Shown: positions 47,372-47,381 of the stretch, one piece after another
Layout: every line of letters starts with the position of its first letter
Position numbering within the stretch: position 1 is the stretch's first letter
Assembly: GCA_938074445.1 (NCBI GenBank)
Contig: CALJEK010000041.1
Coordinates: 1-47,381 of the forward strand
Reading direction: 5' to 3'
DNA length: 47,381 nucleotides
Source of the DNA: Candidatus Kryptoniota bacterium
GTDB taxonomy: Bacteria > Bacteroidota > Ignavibacteria > Kryptoniales > Kryptoniaceae
Position numbers and translations under genes: made by a program
Notes under the pieces: model-generated
The model's input: the letters and a program-made list of their open reading frames with translations, nothing else
Database searches by the model: none
Told to the model about the DNA's origin: nothing

Positions 47372-47381
47372 AGAAGTTTAA

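Overview
The window reads as a piece of chromosome from a thermophile-like, moderately AT-rich member of the FCB group (Ignavibacteria/Kryptonia-type relatives of Bacteroidota and Chlorobiota). The reasons are the DUF5916 and TonB-receptor content, few strong Shine-Dalgarno sites, promoters of the TTTG-N20-TAnnTTT type beside ordinary TTGACA/TATAAT types, and very large TPR proteins. The lineage is inferred; no rRNA or tRNA gene is present. I see no mobile element, integrase, phage gene or CRISPR array, and gene packing is tight.

Left part (1-15.7 kb): a metallophosphoesterase running off the left edge and a secreted gamma-glutamyltransferase (both minus). Next is a 312-bp divergent intergenic region holding three promoter-like sites and a probable ~80-nt terminated small RNA. 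Then come an amidohydrolase, a small His/Cys-containing membrane protein followed by a ZnuD-like TonB-dependent receptor, and a DUF5916 outer-membrane protein (all plus). A minus-strand operon follows: giant TPR protein, unknown 377-aa protein, Obg GTPase, degenerate galactokinase homologue.

Core (15.8-32.9 kb): about 17 kb on the plus strand devoted to electron transfer. Eight multiheme c-type cytochromes carry 99 putative c-heme attachment motifs by my count (17, 9, 18, 18, 4, 11, 14 and 8). With them are three diheme cytochrome-b561-like membrane modules, a Rieske protein, a bc-type cytochrome b, a beta-barrel protein, a ferritin-like two-helix protein and a degenerate response-regulator receiver. 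Four classes of inner-membrane quinol-oxidising module sit side by side: a CbcL-like c/b fusion, a split CbcBA-like set, two giant NapC/NirT-like proteins, and a Rieske/cytochrome b complex with an 11-heme cytochrome. They are followed by a tail-to-head set of barrel, 14-heme cytochrome and outer-membrane multiheme lipoprotein. The arrangement suggests a complete route from the quinol pool across the periplasm and outer membrane, most plausibly for extracellular or metal respiration. The cytochrome b has Tyr where one of its four heme-ligand histidines is expected.

Right part (33.1-47.4 kb): a TolC / MacA-like adaptor / ABC ATPase / two MacB-like permeases efflux operon, then housekeeping and stress genes: plsY, an HtrA-type protease, purB, an aldehyde dehydrogenase, a convergent fatty-acid-hydroxylase-family gene, a secreted TPR protein and surE.
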